The translations under genes were made by a program, and so were the position numbers. DNA of 64,000 nt from Methanocaldococcus infernus ME (lineage in GTDB: Archaea; AGJL01; Methanococci; Methanococcales; Methanocaldococcaceae): the NCBI RefSeq assembly GCF_000092305.1, contig NC_014122.1, positions 1,264,195 through 1,328,194 on the forward strand, written 5' to 3'. Shown here piece after piece: positions 39,053-46,254 of this stretch (its first letter is position 1; each line of letters opens with the position of its first letter). The notes beneath the pieces are model-generated. The model made no database searches. It was not told where the DNA came from and saw only the letters and a program-made list of their open reading frames with translations.

Positions 39053-39613
39053 GTGAATATAAAAAAGATATTAAAGTATGTTGAAAATGGTAGTGCCATT
39101 AGATACATAGTTAGAGGATTAATTGATGGCTCTCTCTCAACCCTTGGGGTAGTGATTGGAGCAAGTGGCTCAGCTGATCCAACCATTATAATCTCAGCTG
39201 GCTTAGGTGGAGGCTTAGCCAATGGTCTCTCCAATATCTTAGGAGCCTTTACAGCTGAAAAAGCTTCTTTAGAGAGAGATAGGATAAACATGGAAAAGAA
39301 ACTTTTAAAGAAATCTGGCTACTTGAAAAATTCTATTATTTATAAAAGAGCTATCAGAGAAACTATGATCTGTGGAGTTGTTGATGGAGTCTCTACAACC
39401 TTAGGCTCAGCTCTTCCAGTAATTCCTTTCTTTTTCTTTGATGTCCATACAGCTCTATACATGGCTATAGGGATAACAATTATTATATTATTTATCTTAG
39501 GAGCCTTCATAGGAGTGATATCAAGAGCTAATATAGTTACTTCAGGTATTAAAATGGTTATTGGAGCTCTATTAGTTTCAATTTTATGCTTTGCCATAGA
39601 GAAGATATTATGA
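39053..39613 (+). CDS. VIT1/CCC1-family membrane protein
   Basis: A 186-residue membrane protein of the VIT1/CCC1 (TIGR00267-like) family, whose eukaryotic relatives move iron or manganese. Signatures are RGLIDGSLSTLGVVIGASGS near residue 20 and a related repeat MICGVVDGVSTTLGSALPVI near 103. There are four to five hydrophobic helices, with a charged stretch between the two halves. It starts at a GTG 12 bases after the RraA-like gene, and its stop overlaps the start of the next gene. The transported ion is not certain. Confidence 0.82.
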   Translation: MNIKKILKYVENGSAIRYIVRGLIDGSLSTLGVVIGASGSADPTIIISAGLGGGLANGLSNILGAFTAEKASLERDRINMEKKLLKKSGYLKNSIIYKRAIRETMICGVVDGVSTTLGSALPVIPFFFFDVHTALYMAIGITIIILFILGAFIGVISRANIVTSGIKMVIGALLVSILCFAIEKIL

Positions 39614-40071
39614 AAGCTACTGAGCTATTAAAGAAGTTAAAAGAGGAGGCTAAGAACTTTAGCATCTATGACATAGCTAAGGTTAGAGCCTTCTTAGAGA
39701 GGGATGCCAAATATCTACCAAAAAACTATAGAGAGAAGTATGTAAATAAGATGTTAGAACATTTTTTAAAAAGCTTAAAAGAGGTTAAGGAATATAAGTT
39801 AAAGGAAGACTATGAAATAGATGAGAAAAAGCTTAAAGCTCTCTTAGATAGGATTGAGAATAGTGGCTATGATGAAACCTTTATAAGACTCTCAAAAATA
39901 GTCTGTCCCTTCTTAGTATTTATAGCTAAAAAACCAATTCATCCCTTAGATTTAGAATTCCCAGGAGGTCTAAAAATTATTAAAAAAGGAGATAAATATT
40001 ATTGTCCAGTTAAGGAGAAGCAGAAGAATCAGTTCTCACTCTGCCCCTTCTGTATTTGCCAACCTCTCTAA
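39610..40071 (+). CDS. DUF2115 / UPF0305-like protein
   Basis: A 153-residue soluble protein with a helical, charged N-terminal two thirds (YDIAKVRAFLERDAKYLP) and a Cys-containing C-terminus (SLCPFCICQ preceded by YYCPVKEKQKN). The four cysteines could bind zinc. It matches the methanogen family DUF2115 as I remember it. The start is the ATG at 39610, coupled to the preceding stop. Its last 36 bases overlap a small gene on the opposite strand. The function is unknown. Confidence 0.72.
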   Translation: MKATELLKKLKEEAKNFSIYDIAKVRAFLERDAKYLPKNYREKYVNKMLEHFLKSLKEVKEYKLKEDYEIDEKKLKALLDRIENSGYDETFIRLSKIVCPFLVFIAKKPIHPLDLEFPGGLKIIKKGDKYYCPVKEKQKNQFSLCPFCICQPL

Positions 40072-40203
40072 GTATTTTATAGCCTCTTCCTTACTAACTT
40101 CTACCCAAAGCCCAGACATCTCAATAAAAATTTTTCTATTTTCAGGAAGAGATTTTATAAATTCTAAGGTCTCTTTAATCTTTCTTCTCCTCTCCTCCTT
40201 CAT
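40036..40203 (-). CDS. 55-residue protein overlapping pfdA, unknown function
   Basis: A 55-codon frame: MKEERRRKIKETLEFIKS... SGLWVEVSKEEAIKYLERL... ending AE. Its ATG (40201-40203) lies inside the 3' end of pfdA and is preceded by GAGGAGG, about 4 nt upstream, a very strong ribosome site. The stop lies inside the convergent DUF2115 gene. The predicted helix - strand - helix layout and balanced composition look like a real small protein. It would be translationally coupled to prefoldin alpha. Conservation is untested, so confidence is moderate. Confidence 0.6.
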   Translation of the reverse strand: MKEERRRKIKETLEFIKSLPENRKIFIEMSGLWVEVSKEEAIKYLERLANTEGAE

Positions 40204-40588
40204 TTTCCTCCTCTTCCTTCTCCTCTTTCTCCTTGCTAATTAACTCTTCTATTTTAGCATAAAGCTCAGCTATAGCTTGCTCTAAAACTAATCTAAAGGC
40301 TAATAACTTTTGGATTTCATTCTCTATATACTTTAGAGCCTCTTCATATTCAAGCTCAGCAGAGATATTTTGCCCTATGGAAACTACAACCTTATCCATC
40401 TTCTCCAACTTCATCTCAACTTGAGCTATTGATCCTACTGGAACTAAGACAACCTTACCCTCTCCAAGTTCTTTTAAGCTTTTTAATGTAGCTAAAGACT
40501 GTCTTAATGTAGCTACTAAAGAATCTAATCTTGTTATCTCAGCCCTTAACCCCTCTATTTGGGAAACATATGCTCTTATTGTGTCCAT
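40175..40588 (-). CDS. pfdA: prefoldin alpha subunit
   Basis: A 137-residue prefoldin alpha, the chaperone subunit that delivers unfolded proteins to the thermosome. Two long coiled-coil helices (residues about 3-40 and 85-120) flank a beta-hairpin region with KVVLVPVGSIAQVEMKL and KVVVSIGQNISAELEYEEA. The acidic, lysine-rich tail is typical. GAGGTGAGAACAG precedes the ATG. A small overlapping gene begins inside its 3' end. Confidence 0.93.
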   Translation of the reverse strand: MDTIRAYVSQIEGLRAEITRLDSLVATLRQSLATLKSLKELGEGKVVLVPVGSIAQVEMKLEKMDKVVVSIGQNISAELEYEEALKYIENEIQKLLAFRLVLEQAIAELYAKIEELISKEKEEKEEEENEGGEEKKD

Positions 40589-40740
40589 CTGTTCTCACCT
40601 CATGTTATTTTCTTCTTATTTTATTTGTTACTTTGAAGTTCTATATAAACCTTTTTATTTTATTATTTTAAATATAAAAATAAATTTTGAGTAAAATTTT
40701 TATAAAACCTTTGCAATTAAATATCTTGCCTATTTTGAGT
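40589..40740. other. intergenic region between pfdA and tRNA-Ala
   Basis: AT-rich, with no coding frame seen. It should hold the divergent promoters of pfdA and tRNA-Ala. A TATA-like TTTTTATAAAAC near 40696-40707, about 35-40 bases before the tRNA, is a reasonable promoter element. Nothing else is recognised. Confidence 0.35.
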
Positions 40741-40817
40741 GGGCTGGTAGCTCAGCCTGGGAGAGCGCCGCATTGGCTGTGCGGAGGCCGCGGGTTCAAA
40801 TCCCGCCCAGTCCACCA
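40741..40817 (+). tRNA. tRNA-Ala (anticodon GGC)
   Basis: A 77-base tRNA including an encoded CCA. The acceptor stem pairs GGGCTGG with CCAGTCC and contains the G3-U70 wobble pair that identifies alanine tRNAs. The anticodon stem-loop CCGCA-TTGGCTG-TGCGG gives anticodon GGC. The T-arm is GGGTTCAAATCCC. A T-run follows directly (TTTTTT, about 40818-40823) and may terminate it. Confidence 0.96.
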
Positions 40818-40938
40818 TTTTTTTCCTCATAATTTTTTCTTTAAGTTTTAATTTTATTTACCTAATAATCTATAGATTTAAATTAATAAATAACAGGGTT
40901 TAAATTCTTTCTGAGCCATATTATAATTTTGTGAAACT

Positions 40939-42012
40939 ATGGTTAGCTTGGAAAGAAAAAAGGAGATTTGTTGGGAGGTTAATAGATATAAAGCCTTAGG
41001 AATAACAAAGAGCTGTTTAAATAACTCTTATATAATCAAAGATAAAGAGAAGATTATCTTTGACCCTATAGCTGTTAAAGATGAGAAAGCTGATTACATT
41101 GTTATTACAAACTTTTTAGAGCTTGAGCATATAAAATTAAGTAAAGAAAATAAATATATTGTTACAAAGTTTGGGAAAGAAGTTATTGAAAATTTTGGAG
41201 AATATGATTACTTAGTTATAGGCTATGGTGATGAATTTAACATAGGGGAAACTAACTTAAAATTTTACTGCACTGACTTTTATATAACCTCTTACTGGTT
41301 AGAGAAAGATATTCTACTTTCAGGAGAGCTCTTTAGCCAATATGAAGTTATTGGAAGCTCTGATACTAAGGAAGATTTTAGGAAGTTGATGGAAGAGTTG
41401 AAAGAGCATTATGCCAATATTTTACTTCCTCATAGGGAAGATATCTTAAAACTATTGGAAGATTTTAAAAACTTGGAAATTAAGAAAATTTTGCCTTCTC
41501 ATGGAGTTTGTTGGGAGAAATATATAGAGAATGTTTTCTTTGAATATAAATTTTGGAGCTTAGGAAATTATAGGGAGAGGGCTGTTATTGTCTTCATCTC
41601 CCTATATCAGGCTACTGAACTTATAGCCAAGGCTCTTAAAGAAGGGTTAGAAGAAGAGGTTGAGGTCAGAGTTCATAGGTTAAACTTCTCTAAGGTAACT
41701 GAGGTTATGAGAGATCTGTTAGATGCTAAATATTTATTGGTGGGATCTCCAACAATTAATAATGATATTCACCCAAAGGTTAAGTTTTTCTTGGATTATA
41801 TGAAAAAGTTAAATCCAAGTAGTAATAAAATAGCTGTTCCCTTTGGCTCTTATGGATTTGAGAGTGCTCATTATAGGTTAATTGACTTACTAAGTGAACT
41901 TGAATTTAAGGTAGTTTATGATGACATCTTATTCACTAAATTTATCCCTGATAAAAGTAGGTTGGAAAAGATTAAGGAGTTTGCTAAGAAACTTTTAACT
42001 CTTGATCCTTAA
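40939..42012 (+). CDS. flavodiiron-protein homologue with altered diiron site
   Basis: 357 residues: an N-terminal metallo-beta-lactamase-like domain (about 1-205) and a C-terminal flavodoxin domain (about 210-350, with ISLYQATELIAKAL and VGSPTINNDIHPKVKFFLDY). This is the architecture of FprA/F420H2 oxidase. The canonical diiron motif NHxExDH reads NFLELEH here, the usual LHWPDS ligand region reads FYITSYW, and SND reads SGE, while the late SHG histidine remains. Loss of at least two histidines argues against a normal diiron centre. It precedes precorrin-2 dehydrogenase and hemA, so a redox or sensing role near tetrapyrrole synthesis is possible. Confidence 0.72.
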   Translation: MVSLERKKEICWEVNRYKALGITKSCLNNSYIIKDKEKIIFDPIAVKDEKADYIVITNFLELEHIKLSKENKYIVTKFGKEVIENFGEYDYLVIGYGDEFNIGETNLKFYCTDFYITSYWLEKDILLSGELFSQYEVIGSSDTKEDFRKLMEELKEHYANILLPHREDILKLLEDFKNLEIKKILPSHGVCWEKYIENVFFEYKFWSLGNYRERAVIVFISLYQATELIAKALKEGLEEEVEVRVHRLNFSKVTEVMRDLLDAKYLLVGSPTINNDIHPKVKFFLDYMKKLNPSSNKIAVPFGSYGFESAHYRLIDLLSELEFKVVYDDILFTKFIPDKSRLEKIKEFAKKLLTLDP

Positions 42013-42026
42013 AAGGGTGATCCTCT

Positions 42027-42641
42027 ATTTATTTACCAACCCTCTTATCCTTTAAAAATAAAAAAGTAGCTATTTTTGGCTGTGGGAATGTTGGGAAAAG
42101 GAGAGCTAAAAAGCTATTAAATGCTGGGGCTGAGGTTCATATCTATTCAAAAGACTTTGATGAGAGATTATTAAACTATGGGAATGTAAAATTTTTTAAG
42201 ATTGATCTCTCTAAGGTTGGTGAAGAAGAGTTAAAAAATATTATAAAAAATTATGACTTTATAGTAACAGCTGTCAATGAAGAAATAAATAAGAAGATTA
42301 GTGAGATAGCCATAAAATTAAATAAATTTGTAAATTCTTCAACTGAAGAGCTTAACTTTATCATTCCAGCCTGTGTAGTTAAAGAGGATATAATTTTTTC
42401 CATCTACACAGGAGGGAAAAGCCCCATATTAGCAAGAGAGATTAGGAAGATGGTTGAAAAATATATAGATAAAGGAGAGATAGAATTTATAGGAGCATTT
42501 AGAAAATTTTTAAAAGATAAAGTTAAGGATAGTAAAAAAAGGAGAGAAATTTTGGAGAAGCTATTTACCAATGAAAGATTTCAAGAAGAGCTTTTAAGAT
42601 TGATAGAAAAGTGGGAAGATGATAACAATACTGAAGGCTGA
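42027..42641 (+). CDS. precorrin-2 dehydrogenase (siroheme synthase N-terminal type)
   Basis: Oxidises precorrin-2 to sirohydrochlorin, the branch precursor of siroheme, F430 and corrinoids. The protein has an NAD-binding KVAIFGCGNVGKRRAKKLL, a dimerisation segment NSSTEELNFIIPACV and the block IYTGGKSPILAREIRKM, all typical of Met8/CysG N-terminal enzymes. No ATG, GTG or TTG precedes the Rossmann motif. GGTGAT at 42016-42021 lies 5 nt before an ATT at 42027, in the place where a start should be, giving 204 residues starting IYLPTLLSFKNKKVA. I take ATT as the start; a mutated start codon is the alternative. Its 3' end overlaps hemA by 23 bases. Confidence 0.85.
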   Translation: MYLPTLLSFKNKKVAIFGCGNVGKRRAKKLLNAGAEVHIYSKDFDERLLNYGNVKFFKIDLSKVGEEELKNIIKNYDFIVTAVNEEINKKISEIAIKLNKFVNSSTEELNFIIPACVVKEDIIFSIYTGGKSPILAREIRKMVEKYIDKGEIEFIGAFRKFLKDKVKDSKKRREILEKLFTNERFQEELLRLIEKWEDDNNTEG

Positions 42642-43731
42642 TCATAAGAAGTATAGAGTTGATGAGTTAGAAAAGCTAAGAGTAGATGAGGAAGAGTTCT
42701 ATAAAAACTTTGATAACTCTATTTTACTACAAACTTGTAATAGAGTTGAGATGATCTTTTTTAACCATGATTTAGAAGAAATTAAAAGAAAGGTTAAAAA
42801 TTTTGACAAATTTGATATTTTAATTGATGATGAAGCTATCATTCACCTATTTAGATTAGCCTCTGGCTTAGAGTCTATGATTGTTGGGGAGTTTCAAATT
42901 TTAGGACAGTTGAAGAATAGTTATTTAAAAGCTAAAAACTTGGGAAAAATTAAGAGTAAAGAATTTGAGAAAATTATTTTAAAAGCTATTCATGTAGGAC
43001 AGAGGGTTAGATTGGAAACAGATATTGGAAAGGGTTCAGTGTCTATAGCCTCTGCTGCTGTTGAGTTGGTTGAGAAACTTACAGGTTTGGAGGGAAAGAA
43101 TTTATTGCTAATTGGAGCTGGAGAGATGGGGACTTTAGTGGCTAAGGCATTAAAGGAGAAAAAAATTAAGGCTATTATTGTAGCCAATAGAACCTATGAG
43201 AAAGCTGAGAGCTTAGCTAAAGAGCTTGGTGGAATAGCTATAAAGTTTGATAAGCTTAAAGAAGCTTTAAAATATGCAGATATTGTTATAAGTGCCACTT
43301 CAGCTCCTCATCCTATCTTAACAAAGGAGAGAGTTAGAGATATAGGGGAAACAATTATAATAGATATTGCAAATCCAAGGGATACTACAGATGATATAAG
43401 AGAGCTAAGTTATATAAAGCTCTTCACTATAGATGATTTAAGAATTGTGGCTGAGGAAAATTTAAAGAAGAGAGAGAAAGAGATTCCAAAGGTTGAGGAA
43501 ATTATTAAAGAGGAGTTCAAAGTTTTAAAAGAGAAGTTGGAAGATTTAAAAGTTGAGGAAGAGATTAAAGAGTTCTGTAAAGTTTTGGAAGAGATTAGGG
43601 AAAGAGAGGTTAAAAAAGCTATTGATATATTTAAAAATAAAAATATAAGCTTTGAGGAAGTGTTAGAAAACTTTTCTAAGGCTCTATGTAAAAGGGTGAT
43701 CTGTGAAGTCAAGAGATTTTATAAGAATTAA
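42619..43731 (+). CDS. hemA: glutamyl-tRNA reductase
   Basis: First committed step of tetrapyrrole synthesis: glutamyl-tRNA to glutamate-1-semialdehyde with NADPH. The catalytic cysteine is in LLQTCNRVE (Cys40). SGLESMIVGEFQILGQLK and a NADPH motif LIGAGEMGTLVAKAL follow. The C-terminal 100 residues are the long helical dimerisation domain. At 370 residues it is somewhat shorter than bacterial enzymes, as is usual in methanogens. It overlaps the precorrin-2 dehydrogenase gene, so the two ends of the sirohydrochlorin pathway are co-translated. Confidence 0.96.
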   Translation: MITILKADHKKYRVDELEKLRVDEEEFYKNFDNSILLQTCNRVEMIFFNHDLEEIKRKVKNFDKFDILIDDEAIIHLFRLASGLESMIVGEFQILGQLKNSYLKAKNLGKIKSKEFEKIILKAIHVGQRVRLETDIGKGSVSIASAAVELVEKLTGLEGKNLLLIGAGEMGTLVAKALKEKKIKAIIVANRTYEKAESLAKELGGIAIKFDKLKEALKYADIVISATSAPHPILTKERVRDIGETIIIDIANPRDTTDDIRELSYIKLFTIDDLRIVAEENLKKREKEIPKVEEIIKEEFKVLKEKLEDLKVEEEIKEFCKVLEEIREREVKKAIDIFKNKNISFEEVLENFSKALCKRVICEVKRFYKN

Positions 43732-43733
43732 AA

Positions 43734-43858
43734 AAGTGTGCCTACCTTTGGAAAACCTTAAAGCTTCATAGAAGCCCAGAAGGGCTACTCAGCCAGGCCG
43801 CCTTGTAGGTAGGCTATTCTTAAGGGGACATCATCCTCTAAGTGTCAGTCCCCTTAAT
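43734..43858 (-). ncRNA. candidate H/ACA guide RNA with two K-turn/K-loop hairpins
   Basis: A GC-rich island in AT-rich sequence. Read on the minus strand, a 10-base hairpin (TTAAGGGGAC/GTCCCCTTAA) encloses CTGA and TGATG, a K-loop pattern. Then an 8-base stem GCCTACCT/AGGTAGGC (43807-43814 and 43740-43747) is followed at once by ACA (43739-43737) and a T-run. Inside it are an open pocket (ACAAGGCGG and TTTTCCAA), a second stem CCTGGCT/AGCT..AGG, a K-turn (CTGA/TATGA) and the tip AGCCC-TTCT-GGGCT. The distance from pocket to ACA is about 14 bases, as in archaeal H/ACA RNAs. A minus-strand TATA-like stretch lies about 30 bases upstream. The target is unknown. Confidence 0.65.
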
Positions 43859-43904
43859 ATAAAAATTACTTAATTTAGCTATAAAAATTTTACTGGTGAT
43901 ACTC

Positions 43905-45086
43905 TTGATTGGTTTAGTGGGAAAGCCAAATGTTGGAAAGTCAACATTCTTCAATGCCTTAACAGAGAAAGAGGTTGATATTGGAAACTATCCTTTCACA
44001 ACCATAGAGCCAAATAAGGGAATAGGGTTTATAACCTCAGAGTGTCCATGTAAGGAGTTAAATTTAAAGTGTAATCCAAGAAATTCTAAGTGTATAGATG
44101 GGATAAGATATATTCCTGTTGAAGTGGTTGATGTTGCTGGGCTTGTCCCAGGAGCTTATGAAGGTAGAGGAATGGGAAACAAATTCTTAGATGATTTAAG
44201 ACAGGCTGATGCTTTTATCTTGGTTGTAGATGCCTCTGGAAGAACAGATAAAGAGGGGAATATTGGAGAAGGGGATCCTGTTGAAGATGTTAAATTCCTC
44301 TTGGAAGAGTTAGACATGTGGATCTATAAAATTCTATCAAAAAATTGGGATAAGTTGTTAAGGAGAGCCCAGCAGGAGAAGAATATAGTTAAGTTATTAA
44401 AGGATCAGTTGAGTGGCTTAAATATTAGTGAGGAAGATATTAAAATGGCTATAAGAGACTTTGATGAAAGCTTAATGAAGTGGAAAGAAGAGGATTTATT
44501 GGAATTAGCTAAAAGGTTAAGGAAGATATCTAAGCCTTTTATTATAGCTGCTAATAAAGCAGATCTTCCAGAGGCTGAGGAAAATATAAAGAGGTTAAAG
44601 AGAGAATTTAAAGACTATCTTGTAATTCCAACCTCTGCAGAGATTGAGTTAGCATTAAAAAGAGCTGAGAAGTCTGGGATTATAAAGAGAGTATTTGATA
44701 GAGAAAAAGAAGATTTTATTATCTTGGATGAGAGTAAGTTAAGCCCTCAGATGAAGAGAGCTTTAGACTATATAAAGGAGTTCTTAGATAAATATGGAAG
44801 TACTGGAGTTCAGAAGTGTTTAAATGAAGCTTACTTTAATTTATTAAACTCTATAGTAGTTTATCCTGTTGAGGATGAAAATAAATTCTCTGATAAGGAA
44901 GGGAATGTCTTACCAGATGCTTTCTTAATGAGAAAGGGAGATACAGCAAGAGACTTAGCCTATAAGATACATACTGATTTAGGAGAGAGATTTTTATATG
45001 CCATAGATGCAAGGAAAAAGATTAGGTTAGGAGCAGACTATGAGTTGAAGCATAATGATATAATAAAAATTGTTGCTGTAAGATGA
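43905..45086 (+). CDS. OBG-family GTPase with TGS domain
   Basis: A GTPase of the OBG/YchF-DRG superfamily, probably ribosome-associated. G1 is GKPNVGKST near the N-terminus, followed by NYPFTTIEPNKG (G2 region), DVAGLVPGAYEGRG (G3) and AANKAD (G4). A Cys-rich insertion (SECPCKELNLKCNPRNSKC) lies after G2. The last 65 residues are a TGS domain (DAFLMRKGDTARDLAYKIH). The start is the TTG at 43905, 4 nt after GGTGAT; the GTG at 43896 is part of that ribosome site. It overlaps the following glycosyltransferase by 4 bases, which joins core and glycan genes. Confidence 0.9.
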   Translation: MIGLVGKPNVGKSTFFNALTEKEVDIGNYPFTTIEPNKGIGFITSECPCKELNLKCNPRNSKCIDGIRYIPVEVVDVAGLVPGAYEGRGMGNKFLDDLRQADAFILVVDASGRTDKEGNIGEGDPVEDVKFLLEELDMWIYKILSKNWDKLLRRAQQEKNIVKLLKDQLSGLNISEEDIKMAIRDFDESLMKWKEEDLLELAKRLRKISKPFIIAANKADLPEAEENIKRLKREFKDYLVIPTSAEIELALKRAEKSGIIKRVFDREKEDFIILDESKLSPQMKRALDYIKEFLDKYGSTGVQKCLNEAYFNLLNSIVVYPVEDENKFSDKEGNVLPDAFLMRKGDTARDLAYKIHTDLGERFLYAIDARKKIRLGADYELKHNDIIKIVAVR

Positions 45087-46249
45087 AAAGGATGAAGAAG
45101 ATAATTATTTTCCCTGGCTACTATATTCCTCACATTGGTGGATTGGAAACACATGTAGATGAGTTTGTTAAACACTTATCTAAAGATGAAAATTTTGAAA
45201 TCTATGTCTTTGCTCCAAATATTCCAGAGGCTGAAGAGTTTGAGATTAGATATAATAAGGTTAAGGTTTATAGATATCCAGCATTTGAAATTATTCCTAA
45301 CTATCCAGTTCCTAACATCTTTAACCTTAAATTTTGGAAGATGTTTCTTAATCTATATAAAATAGATTTTGATATTGTCATGACAAGAACAAGGTTTTTT
45401 TCAAACACCTTACTTGGCTTTATCTTTGCAAAGCTGAGACTAAAGAGGAAGAAGTTAATTCATGTAGAACATGGCAGTGCCTTTGTTAAGGTGGAGAACA
45501 AGTTGGTTAATAAGATAGCTTATCTATATGATATGGTTATAGGAAGGCTCATTTTTAATAAGGCTGATTATGTTATAGCCATCTCTGAGGCTGTTAGAGA
45601 GTTTATTAAAAATTTTACTGATAGGGAAGTTCCAGTTATTTATAGGGGGCTTGAGATAGAAGAAATTGAGAAAATTAAGGAAGATGAAGAAATAAAAGAA
45701 AGATTTAAAGATAAAATAAAGCTTTGCTTTGTTGGCAGGCTTTACAAGTGGAAAGGAGTTGAAAATATTATTAAAGCTTATAAGTTATTTCCTAAAGAGC
45801 TTAGGGAAAAGGTAGTTTTAATAATAGTTGGCTATGGAGAAGATTTGGAAAGGTTAAAGAGGCTTTCTGGGGAATATTTAAATAATGGAATCTACTTTTT
45901 AGGAAAACAGCCTTTTGAGAGAGCCATAGCCATAATAAAATCTTGTGATATTTATATTCATTCCTCTTACCCTGGTGGAGGTTTATCAAGCTCTTTACTT
46001 CAAGCTATGGCTTGTGGAAAAGCTATAGTTGCAAGTCCTCATGAAGGGGCTAAGGAAGTTATTGTTAATGGAGTTAATGGAATTCTTTTAAAGGATAACA
46101 CTCCAGAAAGCTTAAAAGAGGGAATAGTTTATTTAATTGAGAATAGAGATAAGTGGGATCTCTTTGGAGAGAATTGTAAGAAACTTATAAGGGAAAAGTT
46201 TAGTTGGGATAAAAATATTGAGAGATATAAAAATATTTTAGGTAGGTGA
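45083..46249 (+). CDS. GT4-family glycosyltransferase
   Basis: A 388-residue retaining glycosyltransferase of the GT-B fold. The N-terminal acceptor half contains PGYYIPHIGGLETHVDEFV. The C-terminal donor half contains FVGRLYKWKGVENIIKAYK, SSYPGGGLSSSLLQAMACGK with the E-x7-E region replaced by a serine-rich form, and SPHEGAKEVIVNGVNGILL. It is cytoplasmic or membrane-associated and adds a sugar to a lipid-linked glycan. It is the first gene of the glycan locus; the flippase follows directly. Confidence 0.88.
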   Translation: MKRMKKIIIFPGYYIPHIGGLETHVDEFVKHLSKDENFEIYVFAPNIPEAEEFEIRYNKVKVYRYPAFEIIPNYPVPNIFNLKFWKMFLNLYKIDFDIVMTRTRFFSNTLLGFIFAKLRLKRKKLIHVEHGSAFVKVENKLVNKIAYLYDMVIGRLIFNKADYVIAISEAVREFIKNFTDREVPVIYRGLEIEEIEKIKEDEEIKERFKDKIKLCFVGRLYKWKGVENIIKAYKLFPKELREKVVLIIVGYGEDLERLKRLSGEYLNNGIYFLGKQPFERAIAIIKSCDIYIHSSYPGGGLSSSLLQAMACGKAIVASPHEGAKEVIVNGVNGILLKDNTPESLKEGIVYLIENRDKWDLFGENCKKLIREKFSWDKNIERYKNILGR

Positions 46250-46254
46250 AGTTA

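Noticed and set aside
39340..39597. Minus-strand open frames opposite the VIT1/CCC1-like gene
   Set aside because: They mirror the coding strand of a recognisable membrane protein and show no start signal.
43734..43858. A plus-strand terminator or riboswitch before the OBG-family GTPase gene
   Set aside because: The CTGA/TGATG motifs, the ACA box and the T-run appear only on the minus strand, and no plus-strand aptamer is recognisable.
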